A model generated the notes under the pieces. It was not told the origin of the DNA and searched no databases. It was given only the letters and a program-made list of their open reading frames with translations. A program made the translations under genes and the position numbers. Positions 23,286 to 36,122 of a stretch of DNA of 64,000 nt are shown here, in pieces. Numbering within the stretch: the stretch's first letter is position 1; each line of letters starts with the position of its first letter. Location of the stretch: positions 48,338,610 through 48,402,609 of the forward strand of contig CM061920.1 of assembly GCA_031002005.1 (NCBI GenBank). Direction: 5' to 3'. The stretch comes from Vandiemenella viatica (lineage: Eukaryota > Arthropoda > Insecta > Orthoptera > Morabidae).

Positions 23286-23689
23286 TCATGCCATCACGAT
23301 AGGAGTGCTGCGTTAATCATATAAGATATTAAATTAAAAAATGCAAATATGTGACGCAGGAGTCCAGAAAGTGGCATGACAAGAAGGGGAAGTGTCAAAA
23401 ACCATGAAACTTGTATGACGTAATTTATGGATGTCACCTTATGGGTCATAATATGAATACTTCACTGCCACCTACCCTTTTTTATTTTTACACTGTTGAC
23501 GCATCCTTTCAGCCAAATTTTTATCATTATTATTATTTCTGCTTTTTGCGTTCAGCATCAACCTGTCATCATCTGGGTAGCAGATAATCTTTTTTTTTTT
23601 TTTTTTAACGGTTTAATCAATGCTTTACTGAAATTTCTTATTAGTTCACAACACCTGCAATATTCTAACAAAGTTTATATATGATCATG

Positions 23690-23850
23690 ATCAGATGACT
23701 ACACATCTTCATCCTTGCCATATGTCACGTCTTCTGCATGAGTATGATTACCAACCAAAATATTGTGAAGCGTGTTTGTGTTTATCTGGCCCTTCCGCCT
23801 TCCTCTGTGGTAACTGACAGGTTATTTTCCCTACCTTATCTTATTATCTG
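23690..23850 (+). repeat. Half copy of family 1 Penelope-type repeat
   Basis: Homologous to the right arm of the 18-kb hairpin: AAAATATTGTGAAGCG, CCTTCCGCCTTCCTCTGTGG, TTATTTTCCCTACC. The hammerhead core is decayed (ATGAGTA ... AAAA). Confidence 0.55.
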
Positions 23851-23884
23851 TCTATCTATCCATGTACAAAACTGAACATCTATA

Positions 23885-24375
23885 TATTTATAATATTCTT
23901 TTGACAAATCCACAGATATCTTTCCAATCTCAATTGAACTTTGCACACATATACTTTAAAACAGGGGGGAGAACTACTATCTTCAATTGGTTTATAAAAA
24001 CCAAACCTGCTGTCCTCCTTTACTCCCCTTTATCTTTATAGATCTTGTTTCATTCAAATTCACAGTTCTTATCTAATTTTTAGAGAAGTTTGCACACCTA
24101 CATTTAAAAATTAAGAGAAAGAATACTGTCTAAATTTGGTTTGTAAAAAAACACCCCTTTTACCCTCTTTTACACTTAATTTTTGAAAATTTTCTTCAAG
24201 TGAAAACACTGTTTTTATCCAATATTGATGGAACTTCTCACATATATACTTTAAAACAAAAAGAAAAATATTGCCTACACTTGGTTTAGAAAAACCAAAG
24301 CAGTCTTGCCATTTACTTTTCCGTTAAGCAAAAATAATCAGTATTTTTGCAAATATATCAAAATTCATAATGATT
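23885..24375 (+). repeat. Degenerate tandem repeat, about 145-bp unit, three copies
   Basis: Units around 23931, 24074 and 24218 share a core of TTGAACTTTGCACACATATA followed by CTTTAAAA, an AGAA-rich stretch and TTGGTTTATAAAAACC. The spacing is about 143-145 bp. A weaker fourth core may lie near 24530. Confidence 0.65.
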
Positions 24376-25199
24376 TTCACCAAAGTGATTAGTGACATTC
24401 TAATAGCACATTAATTTCCTGTCGAACACTGTTGTTTCAATTCTGATTCGACAATTGCTGGCCAAGAAATTAGAACTTCAAATTTAAAAACTGTTTTAAA
24501 GTTGGTGTGCCCTCAAACAAATATACAGGTTTTTTCCAATTTTGAAGTGACTTAGTGCAAGGAAAAATTAAGTTTCTATTTGTTTTACAAAACTGTACCC
24601 CCTCCTCCTTCACCCCCCTTAAGAATAATTTACACATACAGCTTTTCTGTATATATCTTTAAAACATTAGCAAAATCAGCCAAAGTGAATGGTGTCCCAG
24701 AGCAACACCGGGTTTTCTCCTGGTGTGAATATATAACTGCGGGATGGACCTAATGTATAAGAAAATATTACAGCAACAAAATAATAATCAAGCAAAAATG
24801 AAACGAAATTCATTAAATGCCAAAAAGTATGTACACAGTAGTACAATTTCACCTTAAGCTTAGATACAGTATTCCAGAAGTAATGTCTTAAGGACAGAGA
24901 GTTTTTACTTACAGCATTGGAAGAAAAAAAAGTTTAAAAACATAAAAAGTTAGTTACTTTTCTAATTTTAGTATTTGTGTAAACAGTCTGTGAGGTAGAT
25001 GAAAACATTAGCAATTGAAATTTTATTTTGGTAAATCTTATAAGTTCAAGCAATATGAACCATAAACTCAAATAAAGACACTTCTGAAAGAAATGCCTTA
25101 ATAGCTGTCCATTTCCTAACAAATACACATCAACCATTATTCACCTTTTACAGCCAAACATTTTGGCCATAGATTCTGATCCAAAAAAATCTGAGAAAC
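24376..25199. other. Intronic, nothing recognised
   Basis: AT-rich; the 67-codon minus ORF at 24934-25137 has no domain. Confidence 0.4.
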
Positions 25200-26560
25200 A
25201 TACCGTTACACTGGGGTTAGTGCAAAACGTTCTGTCTTAGCTGTAACCGTGATTCTGCCATTGATAATTTTAGTTTTGCTATGCAACATTAACTTGGCCC
25301 CCATCTAGCTTGATTAAACCCCAAACTAGGAAAGGTAACAGTCAATAAAAGTCACTGATAGATGCTGATAGATTTTCACTATATTCTTCAATTTAAAACA
25401 TAGTTACAAAACTAAATTGGCATCAGACAATGTCTCCAAAGATATAAATGCAGATTTGATTAACACGATTGAGCCAGACCAAACCCCATTGTTAAAAATA
25501 AAGCTCACTAATTCATGGAAAATGGTAATTTTGTCACACGCCCGAAAATTCAATGTTTCTGCAAACAACCATTAATTAAGTTACGCCGCCATGCCACATG
25601 GCATAAAACTCCACCTCAGAGTAGCATTATGACTGCTCAAACGACTTGTGAAAGACTAGCCGGTGTCTACATCATGCCAAAATTTCATGCCACAGAGTAA
25701 GGCCATGCTCATAATAATTCTGCAAGACTGGGGAAGTCTTCATTGCACCACTAACTAGCATTGTGCTCGCACTAACTGAATCTTGAAGACTGGGTGCAAG
25801 GGAAACTCATGGCTGCTATAGATAGATACACCCATGGGAACACAACATTTTCCAGTTTCTCACGAAAGTCATCTCACAATCTGATCAAATGTAAAATACC
25901 AAGCTCGAAGATTTCGTTATGTGTATCATCTTTACGGCTTAAAATATTGCTTTGAAATTTTGACAATAGCTAGGTTGATTTAAAAGTGTTAATTTTGATT
26001 CTTATAGAAAAATTTGTAGCTTCAAAAGTTTGGCCGTAAAAATTATTTTCTGATATTTTAGAACTTGTTCATAACTTTAACAATTTTGCATCTATGAATC
26101 TGAATAAACTTTCATTTTACTCCTAATTGACTGCTCTTTCATCTGATATCAAAACTTCCAGTTTACTATTTTCAAAACGGTGAAATAAAATTTGTCGACA
26201 AAAAAATTTAACTAATTAATATTTTCTAAGCTATTAAAGCTATTGATCTGAAAGTGGCTTTAAACAATTCTATGTATTCCAAAATGATTCCTGAACAAAT
26301 CTAAAGTCACTACCTGTTTTCTTCGATTTAATATGAATTTTTGTAAACTCTTCCAGATGAATGCTTGAGGATGACACAACCGATACTACTGTCTTGTTCA
26401 GATACTTTCGAAAAACTGTAAAAATCTGATTTCTAGCTTTAATTAACTTAGTAACTGGCTTTAAAATATATGCAATGCTATTCAATTTAACTCGCAGTTC
26501 TGAGAACAAATTAAGTTATGCAGTTACAAAATTTTTAGATTACCTTACAATACTTAATTT
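25200..26560 (+). repeat. Dispersed repeat X, copy 2
   Basis: Shares GGGGTTAGTGCAAAACGTTC, CTGTCTTAGCTGTAACCGTG and GGCATCAGACAATGTC with copies 1, 3 and 4. Its 3' part (26340-26545) shares CTGTAAAAATCTGATTTC and GCAGTTACAAAATTT with 50130-50345 and 61500-61690. No ORF. Confidence 0.6.
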
Positions 26561-26734
26561 TCATTTAAATACTGCTCAGTAATTTTTAGGGTTGTTATAT
26601 CAATACAGAAGGAAACTGGTGGCTTAATTTTTCAAATTTTGCACAGTATAGACGGTAAAATGATGAAAGTGAAAAACAGTTTATAAGAAATCAATACCTC
26701 ATTCTAAATAATCTCATTTGCAGCAATTAACAAA

Positions 26735-26825
26735 TATGTTTCACAGGAAAAGGGCAAAAAATGGGTGGTTAGGGAAACTTCCACCGGAAGTGCACTCCAT
26801 TGCAATTAAATTAAATTTGTTTTAA
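26735..26825 (+). repeat. Possible LINE 3'-end fragment
   Basis: AGGGAAACTTCCACCGGAAG then TGCACTCCATTGCAATTAAA matches, in opposite orientation, the end of the LINE at 55480 and also 30930-30975. Shared termini suggest 5'-truncated copies of one LINE family. Confidence 0.45.
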
Positions 26826-27011
26826 AAAAATAACAAGACTTCCCACAGTCAGAGTAGATGTTCACAAAAATTGTATTATTGGAAACATTTTCATCAACAG
26901 AACTGGGAATAAACATTAACAACCTGATACTTTATGGAATTTAAATAAATATCTCAATTAGTAAACCTGGCCTTCTTAGTGATATTACAACACAGTAGTA
27001 TAGGAAGTTAC

Positions 27012-27100
27012 CTGTGTCTTCCCACGCAGATTTGGTGGAACATCTACGTAAACACGAGTCACTCCATCCCACCAGACCTTTATACCATTTGTGAGCCTCA
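27012..27100 (-). CDS. Hemocytin-like exon: vWD core, 89 nt
   Basis: This short exon has acceptor GATTTCAG and donor GTAACT. In the frame set by its neighbours it encodes RLTNGIKVWWDGVTRVYVDV, then PPNLRGKTQ, running straight into GLCGTF of the next exon. NGxxVxWDGxxRVxV...GLCG is the most conserved stretch of vWD domains. It sits 0.5 kb left of a SINE fragment and 0.8 kb left of a LINE. Confidence 0.85.
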
Positions 27101-27609
27101 CTGAAATCAACAGAATCCATCAACAGTAGCTGTATTTATATTATGGTAACTGTTATATTTTACAAATTCCAACATTAAATTAAGATTTTAATTAGTATCA
27201 CAAGGATAACTTCAACACAACAAGTAGTTGACACAAAACTGATTACTCAAGGAGTAAACAGAAACTTTTACATTCAATCAGTATAGTTTTGACACTAAAG
27301 CAGAATTATTTCATTGTTTAGATAAAAATTGTTTTCTCTTTAAAATCTGAGTAATTTAAAAATTCATACAATGTTTTCTCTTTATTTTTACGAAACAACT
27401 ACATTAAACTAAAAAAAAGTAACAGGTATGATGACAATATTAGCAGCATAGAGAGAGTGTAAATAAGATATATGGATGAGTAATGTCACTACACTTTTTT
27501 GAAGATTAAAAACAATTGTAAATGTTAAACAAGAAAGGAATGCATTATAATTTGTTATCTATGCTGAAGTTTATATTTACAGAACAAAATTTCCGGTGCT
27601 CATGAACTA

Positions 27610-27695
27610 TTTTTAGGAACCATCCCGGTATTCATCAAGAGCGATCTGGGAAAACCATGGACAACCCAGATCAGGATGGCCAGAGGGGTTTATAC
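27610..27695 (-). repeat. SINE body fragment
   Basis: AACCATCCCGGTATTC, GATCTGGGAAAACCATGGA, CAACCCAGATCAGGATGGCC: homologous to the body of the SINE at 43560-43763. The tRNA-related head is missing. Confidence 0.6.
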
Positions 27696-27889
27696 ATAAA
27701 TACTCCTATTGGAATCTAAGTTCTCTTGCTTGATAAATCCTTCTTATTCCGCTCCCTAATCACTCATGGAAAAAAAGAACATAGAAATGGATCAGTTTAG
27801 GTCCCGATTTCTCTTATCTTATTTTCTCAGTCACTCACAGATAGGGATGTAGCTGGTAGTAATATGTGTTTGCTGACATTCTGAAATAG

Positions 27890-28495
27890 GTCAGTCATTA
27901 ATTTTTCAATCAACTTCTGCTAACAGCAGCGCCTTCAGTGTTCCAGGTTTTCCCAACTCAACTCATTCAATATCGCACTTATGCTTTCCCTCAAGTTATT
28001 TATACCTGTAATGAATCGCGTGGCCCTTCTTTGGACCTTCGCCATTGCTTTCATTAACCCCTTTTGATAGGGACCCCATGCAGAACAACAATATTCTAAG
28101 AAAGGACACACCAGAGCTTTGAAGCAATTGATTATCTTCCAGTGTACATTGTTTTAAATTACGACATAAAAATCAGAGCACATGATTTGCTTTCCCAATT
28201 ACCTTCTCAATATGTTCATTCCACAACAAATTATTATGAATTGTTACACCTAGGTATTTAGCAGAATCTACCATTCTAAGAACAGTGCCATAAATTTTAT
28301 ATTAAGAGCTAAATGGTGTCACCTTTTTACTTATACGCATTACTTGGCACGTTTTAGAGTTTAACTCCAACTGCCATTCTTTGCACCAAGCGATTATTTT
28401 CATAATATCAACTTGTAACAGCACTGTTGTCCTGGGTTTTTATTTCACGATAAATAACAGCATCATCAGCAAATAGTATTAAAAACTAAACACTA
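27890..28495 (-). pseudogene. CR1-like LINE ORF2, RT end and C-terminal part
   Basis: Minus strand: LFADDAVIYREIKTQ (RT catalytic FADD) at about 28440-28480, then FLEYCCSAWGPYQKGLMKAM, AKVQRRATRFI and LRESISA near 27960-28130. This is the 3' continuation of the LINE at 29218-30300, separated from it by an inserted mariner fragment. Frame changes are present. Confidence 0.75.
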
Positions 28496-28759
28496 ACGTA
28501 TCATGCGTATTATCAATCAGCGTAAAAGCTTAGATGATAATGACACAACCCAGCCATATTTTGCGGCAGTTGTCGTCACAGAAGCGACTGCCAATCACCG
28601 AGCGTTTTCGATCACGTGAGCGCAGTTCAAATTACGCTGAATTTTATTTTATGTTTACATTAATAATAACTATTGTATCTCATTAAACTTACATGAAATA
28701 GGTTCCTTAAGCATCAATGTATAAAAATAACAACACTTTATAATATATTTTAAATACAG

Positions 28760-29214
28760 TCAAATAGCATATTGTTGCACTGTGATGCGGCGGTCTGCAT
28801 GAATAATGGCATCCATGAGCATCACCATGTCTGGAGTGGTGGCACTGACAGCAAACCCGGAATGTGGCAGATCTTGGAGTTGAGTTGTTGGACTTTCTGA
28901 CGCCTTAACTCTCTTTGTCCACCTCCTATCGACTGCACAATCTCCATGCACTGGACACAAACGTTTATGGGTATTTCCCACAGTTTCTATCTCTGCAATC
29001 AAGAACTCATTCACTGCTCGCTGTTTGTAATGTGGATCACTAACAGACACCATTTTGAAAATTCACTACAGCTCTGCCATCTGTTGGAATGATTTGAAAC
29101 TTCAGCCACCTGGAGGAGAAACACTGAACTTGAAGTACCTAGAAGTACAATTTTCAGTTTTTGCTCATTGTGGAGAAAAAAATATGGGGCATTACTTATT
29201 GAATGACCCTCGTA
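28760..29214 (-). mobile_element. Mariner-like fragment inserted in the LINE
   Basis: The right end is the TIR TACGAGGGTCATTCAATAAG (minus strand), next to TA (29215-29216). The minus ORF 28760-29053 (97 codons: DPHYKQRAVNEFLIAEIETV, NTHKRL, ADRRITVQQYAI) is the N-terminal DNA-binding part of a mariner transposase. It has a deletion (VDRRWTKRV lacks the usual intervening residues) and no DDE half. The left TIR is missing; 28496-28759 is unassigned and has a short inverted pair TCAGCGTAA/TTACGCTGA. Confidence 0.7.
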
Positions 29215-29217
29215 TAT

Positions 29218-30300
29218 CATTCATGTATATGAGAAATAACAGAGGCCCTATCACACTTCCCTGGAGAACCCCAGACCTCACTATGGTCAGTGATGAATGC
29301 TCACTATCAAGAATTACACATTGTGTTCTACTCCTCAAAAAGTTTCCAACCTAGTCATATATTTGTCTAGATACACCATAACTACGAAGTTTCGTAAGTA
29401 ATCTTGTGTGAGGCACAGTGTCAAAGGCTTTTTTTTAAATCTAATAAACTAAGCCAACCTGGGATTGCTTATCTATAACCCAGCACAAGTCGTGAATTAA
29501 AACAGCAGGTTGTGTCTCGCAACATCGGCCTTTTCTGAATCCATGTTGGCTTGAGTTTAAAAGGTCCTCTTCATCCAAAAACCGCAAGACATTTGAATAG
29601 ATGATATCTTCTAAAATCCTGTAAAATATTGAAGTTATTGAGATTGGTCTATAATTCTGAGGATCAATAACATTCTCTCTTTTAAATACTGGACATACAA
29701 TGGCAGTCTTCCACTCAGCGGGTATGCATAATTGAACCAAGGAGGTGGTATATAATGTCATCAAATATGGTGAAATTTACTTTACATACCTAGAGTAGAA
29801 TCTAGTAGGTATACCATCTGGTCCAGGAGCCTTATTGGTTTTTACATTTGCTTCCTCATCCACCTTATTGAGGCAATATGCGAGCTTATCTTCATCATGT
29901 TTCTTGTCAGACTAGATTTTAAAGTTACCACAAACTCCTTGTGATCGCTTATACTACCTTCTCTAAAAACTGTATCGACAATATCCAGATTGCTTGTAAG
30001 AACAAAATCTAGAATGGTATCTTTGTTGTTCCGTGTTGGCTCTTCGACTATCTGTACAAGAGAATTTTTCATGAATGATTCGACCTGAAGGTGCATGTGT
30101 CCCAGTTAACTGACTGTATTTTAAAGTCACCTTCCATGATCAATGTATATCCCTGAAATTTTTTAGAAATACTATTAAGTGGCTGTCTAAAATACCCTGT
30201 GTTAGCTAATCCAGAAGTTGATAAAATTATCCTATTATGAACTTTAAATTTCTGCCAATTTTTACCTTCACCCATATTTCTCTTTCAGTTACTACAGAGC
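29218..30300 (-). pseudogene. CR1-like LINE ORF2, endonuclease end and RT first part
   Basis: Minus strand. Endonuclease end: EGDFKIQSVNWDT, VEEPTRNNKDTILDFVLTSN, SISDHKEFVV. RT: IPAEWKTAIVCPVFKRENV, DPQNYRPISITSIF, SSQHGFRKGRCCETQ, YGVSRQIYD, VLQGSVIGPLLFLIYMND. It then meets the mariner insertion just before FADD. Typical of the CR1 group. Stops and frame changes mean it is dead. The 5' end (early endonuclease and ORF1) is absent. Confidence 0.8.
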
Positions 30301-31601
30301 AACTGACGGCTTTATTAACGATCACGAACAGACCTGTGTATTAGTTCTTGAGTTACCACCCTGGTTAACATGTTGAAATGTTAACATGATTGGAAACTTG
30401 AGGACCTTAAATTAATTTCATTAGTAGTTTGGAAACAGGATGAACATTTACACACCCCAGTACTTAGCTCAATGGAGGCTGAGTTAGCACACAAAGAGGA
30501 AAGCCACTCTACCTTTTTAACATTAAACAAAATCTTCAGCATCATTCAGTTTAGAATTACAATCAGTCTCTTCAGCAGATAAGTTGTCAAAAAGACCATT
30601 ACTATTGGTAACAACAATAACAAAAAATAATCCGAATAAATAAGATGTTAGGGACAGTAAGGACTGATCAAAATGGGTTTGAAATAATCAGGCAAAACTT
30701 CAAGAATGGTTCTATTACATAAGTGAGATAAAAACAATGGTAACAGAAACAGAAAAAAATAAGAGAAGTTCAAGAGATAGGCTGTACATCTTGAAATGAG
30801 AGAAAACTTGAAACAGAAAGATGAAAGTAAAAACATGAAGCTCATTATCATAAAAACTATTGCAGGATGTCTGGTTTGGATTTAATGTTAAATTGCAGGT
30901 AAGGTATGAAAAAGGTAAAAATAGGTGTGAAGGGAAATTGCCACTAGAGCTTGCATTCCATTCCAATTAAAATTACAACACTCAGTTACATGTTGTAAGT
31001 AATATGAAAAATGATGAAAAAAATGACTTCATCATGTATATTTCACGTATCTAACAATTATTTCCACATTTAAAACTTTTGAATTTGTGCCATATTGTAA
31101 AACAGCAAGGAAGTTGTGAGTATTTTTGATGTATTTGGTGAGACTATAAAGTAATGAGACTGATTTTTGTGAGTGTGTGTGATGTGGCAACCCTGAATCA
31201 AGCATAAATACATCATTAATAACATAGATCTCCCCACATCTACTATTTCCAAGAGTCACTCTCTCAGTCTTGAGTAGTAAGGTGGTAAGTGAACAAATGT
31301 ATTTGTTTTGTTAAAAAAATGGAATTGTGAAATTGTGGTGACAACTTACAATAAACTTTGGCAGGTTTTTGGAAATGAGTTTATTTTGAGAGCTCAACTT
31401 TTGTTGGGATAAAATGTTTTCAGAAACCATAATGGATATTGAAGAGGAAGACCACATTTGAAGATACTAGATTTCATAAATGTGGGTGTATGAGGAACGC
31501 ATTAAAAAAAAAAAGTGTAAATTGTATATAAAGGCACCTTTAATGACCAAATGACAAACTTTTATTAAAGTTTTAAACTAACTTAATACTATCCAACTAA
31601 C
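30301..31601 (+). other. Intronic, with a possible LINE 3' end at 30640-30975
   Basis: AGGGAAATTGCCACTAGAGC and TTGCATTCCATTCCAATTAAA (30930-30970) match the 3' terminus of the LINE at 55480-55520 in the opposite orientation. Otherwise nothing recognised. Confidence 0.4.
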
Positions 31602-31803
31602 CAATGACAAACATGGAAGAGGCCTCATAAATATGGAGGCCAGAGACGTTGAGAGGCAGCTGCTCAGGACGGCTACCTCCTACCAGCACTTCCCGACCTT
31701 GCAGAAGGCGTATTTCTGGAGCCCCAGCCATATTAACAGTCACTGCCTTGTTGCATGATGGCATCTCTCCTGCAGAAGTTGTTCCTACTGCATAGTGAAG
31801 ATT
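31602..31803 (-). CDS. Hemocytin-like exon: middle of vWD domain
   Basis: Acceptor TTTCCACACAG, donor GTTAGT. It encodes NLHYAVGTT..., the conserved SCNKAVTV strand, the segment from PEIRLLQG to LPLNVSG, and LHIYEASSMFVI. This matches the CxKxVxV to FVxV part of vWD domains. The exon ends in phase 1; the next exon completes the V of FVIVRLTNGIKVWWDG. Confidence 0.82.
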
Positions 31804-33217
31804 CTGTGTGGAAAGATAATTTATTTCTATTACCAAATTGTTTATGACTGTGTTCAGGAAATACACACAATATCAACAAGGTAGAATACTCTTCACATCC
31901 AACTTCCTTAAATTAGTCAACTTTTTACACAACTGTCAATATATGAAAAAATGAAGGATTGGTACTTTGGTTTGAATCCAATGATAGCACATTGCTAATT
32001 GCAAAAATTCATCTGGCAATGCATCTTCTAAAATATAGGTTCTCAACACGAGGGCAAACCAAACATAAGGAGGGAACACTCTCCTACCCCCCCCTCCCTC
32101 CCCCCAGGGAGTGAAGACATGACAGGGAGTACATGGGGTGCAAAGTAGCTTTTCTGCCCATGTGGATGATACACCAGCTGTATACTGTCACAAGTACTAT
32201 GTCTCTCTTTATGCCTATTACAGTTGAAAACTTTTACTCTATCATCACATGCATTGTGAGTTTCCTCCGAGATGTCATTGTTAGTACTGAAAAGTAGGCA
32301 ATTACATTACTAATATTTAAATTGTGGTGTGAGGAGGATGTCGAAACTTTTCCTTTGACAGAAGGGGGCATGGTACTAAAAACTTTGGGAAACCATGTTC
32401 TAGAACACGGTAAAAATATTGTGGGAATGTACAGAACAAGTAACTTCCAACAGAGCTACTCAAGTACAATACTTTCAGATTAATGCATTGCAGCAACAGT
32501 TACAGCTTGTCATTGCAACATTGTATAGGACATCACATAACGTGAATTAAATCCTGTAGCTTAATAATCTACATAGAAAGACAAAGTGAGTGTTGGTGTG
32601 ATCACATATGACATTCTCACTAAGTGTCTCATCTACTTGCAAGAATAAGGTTCAATAGTGAAATATTGTGTTATGTGTGTTTGTCCTTTTTTAGTGTTCA
32701 TCAATCCCAGCCACCACATTTACGATAAGTGTTGGTTTTAATTTCCTTGTCTTTGCCTAGTTTCATTGCCTTAAAACATTTCCCTGCTAATTATTAATAC
32801 TCACCCGCACCTAAATTTCATACAGAGAACAGTTCCAACTTCTACTGATGTTATATTCAGTTTTAATGATACAGCATTTCCAATTAAAACAAACACTGCA
32901 GTTCTTACAGCTCTTCTATCAGAGCCACATTTCATATTTATAGATCAGAGTAACCCACAAATAAACATTCTTTCTTAACATCAGTTACACTTCTAGCTTA
33001 ATGTAATAATGATCCAGAAGTTAATTTTGAACTATTCCTTTACATTACATTTAAAATCCCTGCATCAGAAGTATTAAGCCTTTTTATCAAAGAAAGAACT
33101 TATGGTTTTGAAACAATAGATTTAATTTTATAGCACTCATTTGTAGGTAAGCACATACAAAAGAGGTTATAACTGCAACATACTGTTATCACTAGATTCC
33201 TAAGTCAAAACACCAAC
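31804..33217. other. Intron, nothing recognised
   Basis: Only low-complexity C-rich sequence around 32085-32106 stands out. Confidence 0.5.
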
Positions 33218-33413
33218 CTCTGAAATAGATCCTGCACAGGCAACATTGTCTGTACTGATACTGTAGTCATCACCCTTGATAAGGTGATATGAACACTTCC
33301 CCATGAAGTCATAGCGGCGTCCATCAAAGGTTACGTAATGAGGATCACCCACCGAGCCGCAACGAGCTGAACATACAGTCTGAGTGCAAACCCACTCACC
33401 AGACTGACACGTG
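33218..33413 (-). CDS. Hemocytin-like exon: TILa end and start of vWD domain
   Basis: Acceptor CCATTACAG; the donor is a weak GTTGGTG. It encodes TCQSGEWVCTQTVCSARC followed by GSVGDPHYVTFDGRRYDF, MGKCSYHL and DNVACAGS. CGxxGDPHYxTFDGxxYDFxGxC is the diagnostic N-terminal part of a von Willebrand type D domain. Phase 2 in, phase 0 out, consistent with both neighbours. Confidence 0.88.
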
Positions 33414-34511
33414 CTGTAATGGGTGACAGTAACTATCATTATTTCTGATGCAATCATTATCTCTTAGAATTCTCTCATCTGTGAGTGATCTTGCCAATGT
33501 ATGTTCATTAGTTAATGTGTCATTATTCTATTTCTTCTACATTTCAGTACTTACATTGTTTTCTAACATTTAACCACATATAAGCTTCAAATCTTTGCAG
33601 TCTTAAATAACATAAAATCATTAAATACATGTCCAGCATTTGTACAGTTCAAAATATTAAGCACAAGATTTCAGTAATATATCAGTTAAACGAAACATAA
33701 GTTTACTTTCAGCTGCTAGTTTTTCTGCAGAATTGTTATTTATTTAAACCCTTTTCACAGCTTTTCATGGATCAACGATTTATTCTAATTTTTTTTTTTT
33801 TTTTTTTTTTATTTTTACAATTTATGCCCAAATTATCACTTTTGAGTTGATTTATGTTTGAAATTAATACAGCCTATGAAAGCAATACTTTCTTCCATGA
33901 GCTGAAATAACATTTATAGGATCAAGTTGAACATAAACGGTAAATTGTATAAAAATGGGGAAAATTTATAAGTTCAAGTTGAACATAAATGGTAAATTGT
34001 ATAAAAATGGGGCTTGACAAGAAATAAAAACTGATTAGCAAATTTATAAGACAGCTAAAGGAACCACTGTTTGCCACAAGGTCATAAAGGATATTTTAAG
34101 CAGAACCCTTTATCAGCAGAAGAAAATGTGAACAGAGCAGAAATTAGAGATAAGAAATCGCTGATTGCGCTACAGTAGTTTATTAGGTTATATGGGTGAT
34201 CAGGAAGATTCCAACTATATTAATGAAAGAAAATGAGTTACGAGACTAGTACACAACACATAATACAAGTAGCATTTTAAAAGCATAAATGGTGGAGGAA
34301 GAATGGAAGATATCGGAAATGTGTGCAGTAGAATTTGCTGAAATAGTCCTGTAGTTTGGATGAATAGTATTTGGCCCAAGACTGGTCATTCTGATGATTA
34401 ACTGATTCACTGCTATGACTATATATGAAGTAGGAGAGTTTCAACAAGTTCATTTGCAAATGATTTCAAAGTTTTCACAGGTAGAATGTTCTATCAAGTG
34501 GTGTATAAATC
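33414..34511. repeat. Intron with poly(T) and short tandem duplications
   Basis: A poly(T) run of about 22 lies at 33789-33810. A 55-bp direct duplication starts at about 33923 and 33978 (AAGTTGAACATAAA, GGTAAATTGTATAAAAATGG). No coding sequence. Confidence 0.6.
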
Positions 34512-35696
34512 TGTTAGGGACTAAACCACATACCAGGGTGAGTATCGGCTTCTTCACCTAAACTGTTGCACCTTCATAATACTGTTAATGTTTAAGAAAT
34601 GTTCAGAAACTATGATTAACCTTCAGAAACTATGATTAACCTTCAGAAATCGCTAACTGCACAATAGAATGTTCAAGGAAAATATTTTACTGGAGGGCTC
34701 TCAGAAAATCACTACGTGTAGAGCGTCTCCTAAGAAGTGTTTTATGATTAGTGGGTTTTAGTTCCAAAGTTCGTCAAATCTTCGTAAAACATTTATTTTG
34801 TTAGTGAGTGCACTGGTATGGTTATTTTGACTTACAGAGTGTTGTTTTTCAAGCTTATAATTTTTAGTCTAAACTATTACAAAAATGTTCTTATACGACT
34901 GCTGATTCCAATGAGCTAACTATCTTTCAAATCTGTTAAGTATTCCAAAAGTTATTGATTTTCAAAAATCTGAAGATGAAACCTTTGTCTTATGATTCTG
35001 CATGAAATTGCTATTTTCTTATTTACGGTTTATTTTACCAGGATATCGTTTACAGAGCTATTCTTTATTTTCTTTAAGCATTTTACAAGTGTTTTTAGTT
35101 ACTGAAGTGGCTTTAAAAGTTCGTAATTTCAATTTAGAAGTGACCACATTTTTGTTTTATATTGCGACTTTAAAGTTACTTATATCGTTTATTAGACGAC
35201 TGGCAACTAAGAATGTTTGACAGGATATTATTTAGTGGCATAAAAACAACTTTTTAAACTTGAAAATTACCTATTCAAGTTATAATCTTTTATTGGAAAG
35301 AGCATATGGCTCATTGTTTAAAAAAATCGTGTTTACTATTTTTAACCTATTTAAAACTACAAATTATTAGTGAATTTTACTCTCATTGGTATAATTATTA
35401 TTATACTAGTGCTTTACAGTCTCGAAACGTTTGGAAAATTAGCGATATGATCACGTAACCCAACTTGGTTGTTTACAATTTGGATGGTTAAGGATTATGA
35501 TTATTTAGGTAGGTTTAAAAGTGGTTTCCTATTATAAACTGTTTATTTATTATTATTATTATCTGTTTATTTACTTTTCTGACTTTAGTGCATCGTGAAT
35601 TTGTTTTTAAGCTGCAATACTGTGTAGTAACATTAACCCTCTTTCTCATTGCTTTTTAGCTGATTATTAAAGACACCAAAAGAAAGGTAGCTTACA
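34512..35696. mobile_element. Probable solo LTR, 1.2 kb, same family as 19481-21991
   Basis: It starts TGTTAGGGACTAAACC, continues GTATCGGCTTCTTCACCTAA, and ends GGTAGCTTACA; the family ends are TGTTAGG...GGTACCTTACA. Flanks AATC and ATTC are an imperfect 4-bp duplication. It is half the length of the 19-kb copy, so it is internally deleted. ORF 35002-35220 is unremarkable. Confidence 0.6.
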
Positions 35697-36122
35697 ATTC
35701 TCCTCTGGAGTTTGCTCAGTTAACAAGATGCAATAAACAAGTCTTACAACAGGTTTTTTTTTAGACAAGACTACAAGTTCATTATATTTGCTGGGTCACA
35801 AGGCTTTATAATTTGTAGACCAGGAGTTGACTGATGTTGAGGTGACCATGAGGTTGACTAAAGCATATTTTAGTAATGAGGGATACCATTTGAGGAAAGA
35901 ATTTAAGGGATTAATAGCCCATCTTATTTGATATGAGATGACTGATAAGTCTGTGGCGGACAGTGTAACATAAAAGAATTTTTTTGTACTTTTCAGCCCA
36001 TAGGTACTGTGATGTAAGAGATGCTGAGAGAATTTATAGGAAACTGAGGGAGCGATTGTCAGAACATATTTTCTCACAACTGAGACTACAAGTACAAAAA
36101 TATTACATCTGAACTTGAGCTA

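Noticed and set aside
23885..24375. CRISPR-like array
   Set aside because: Units are about 145 bp and degenerate with no conserved short repeat and unique spacers; the genome is eukaryotic.
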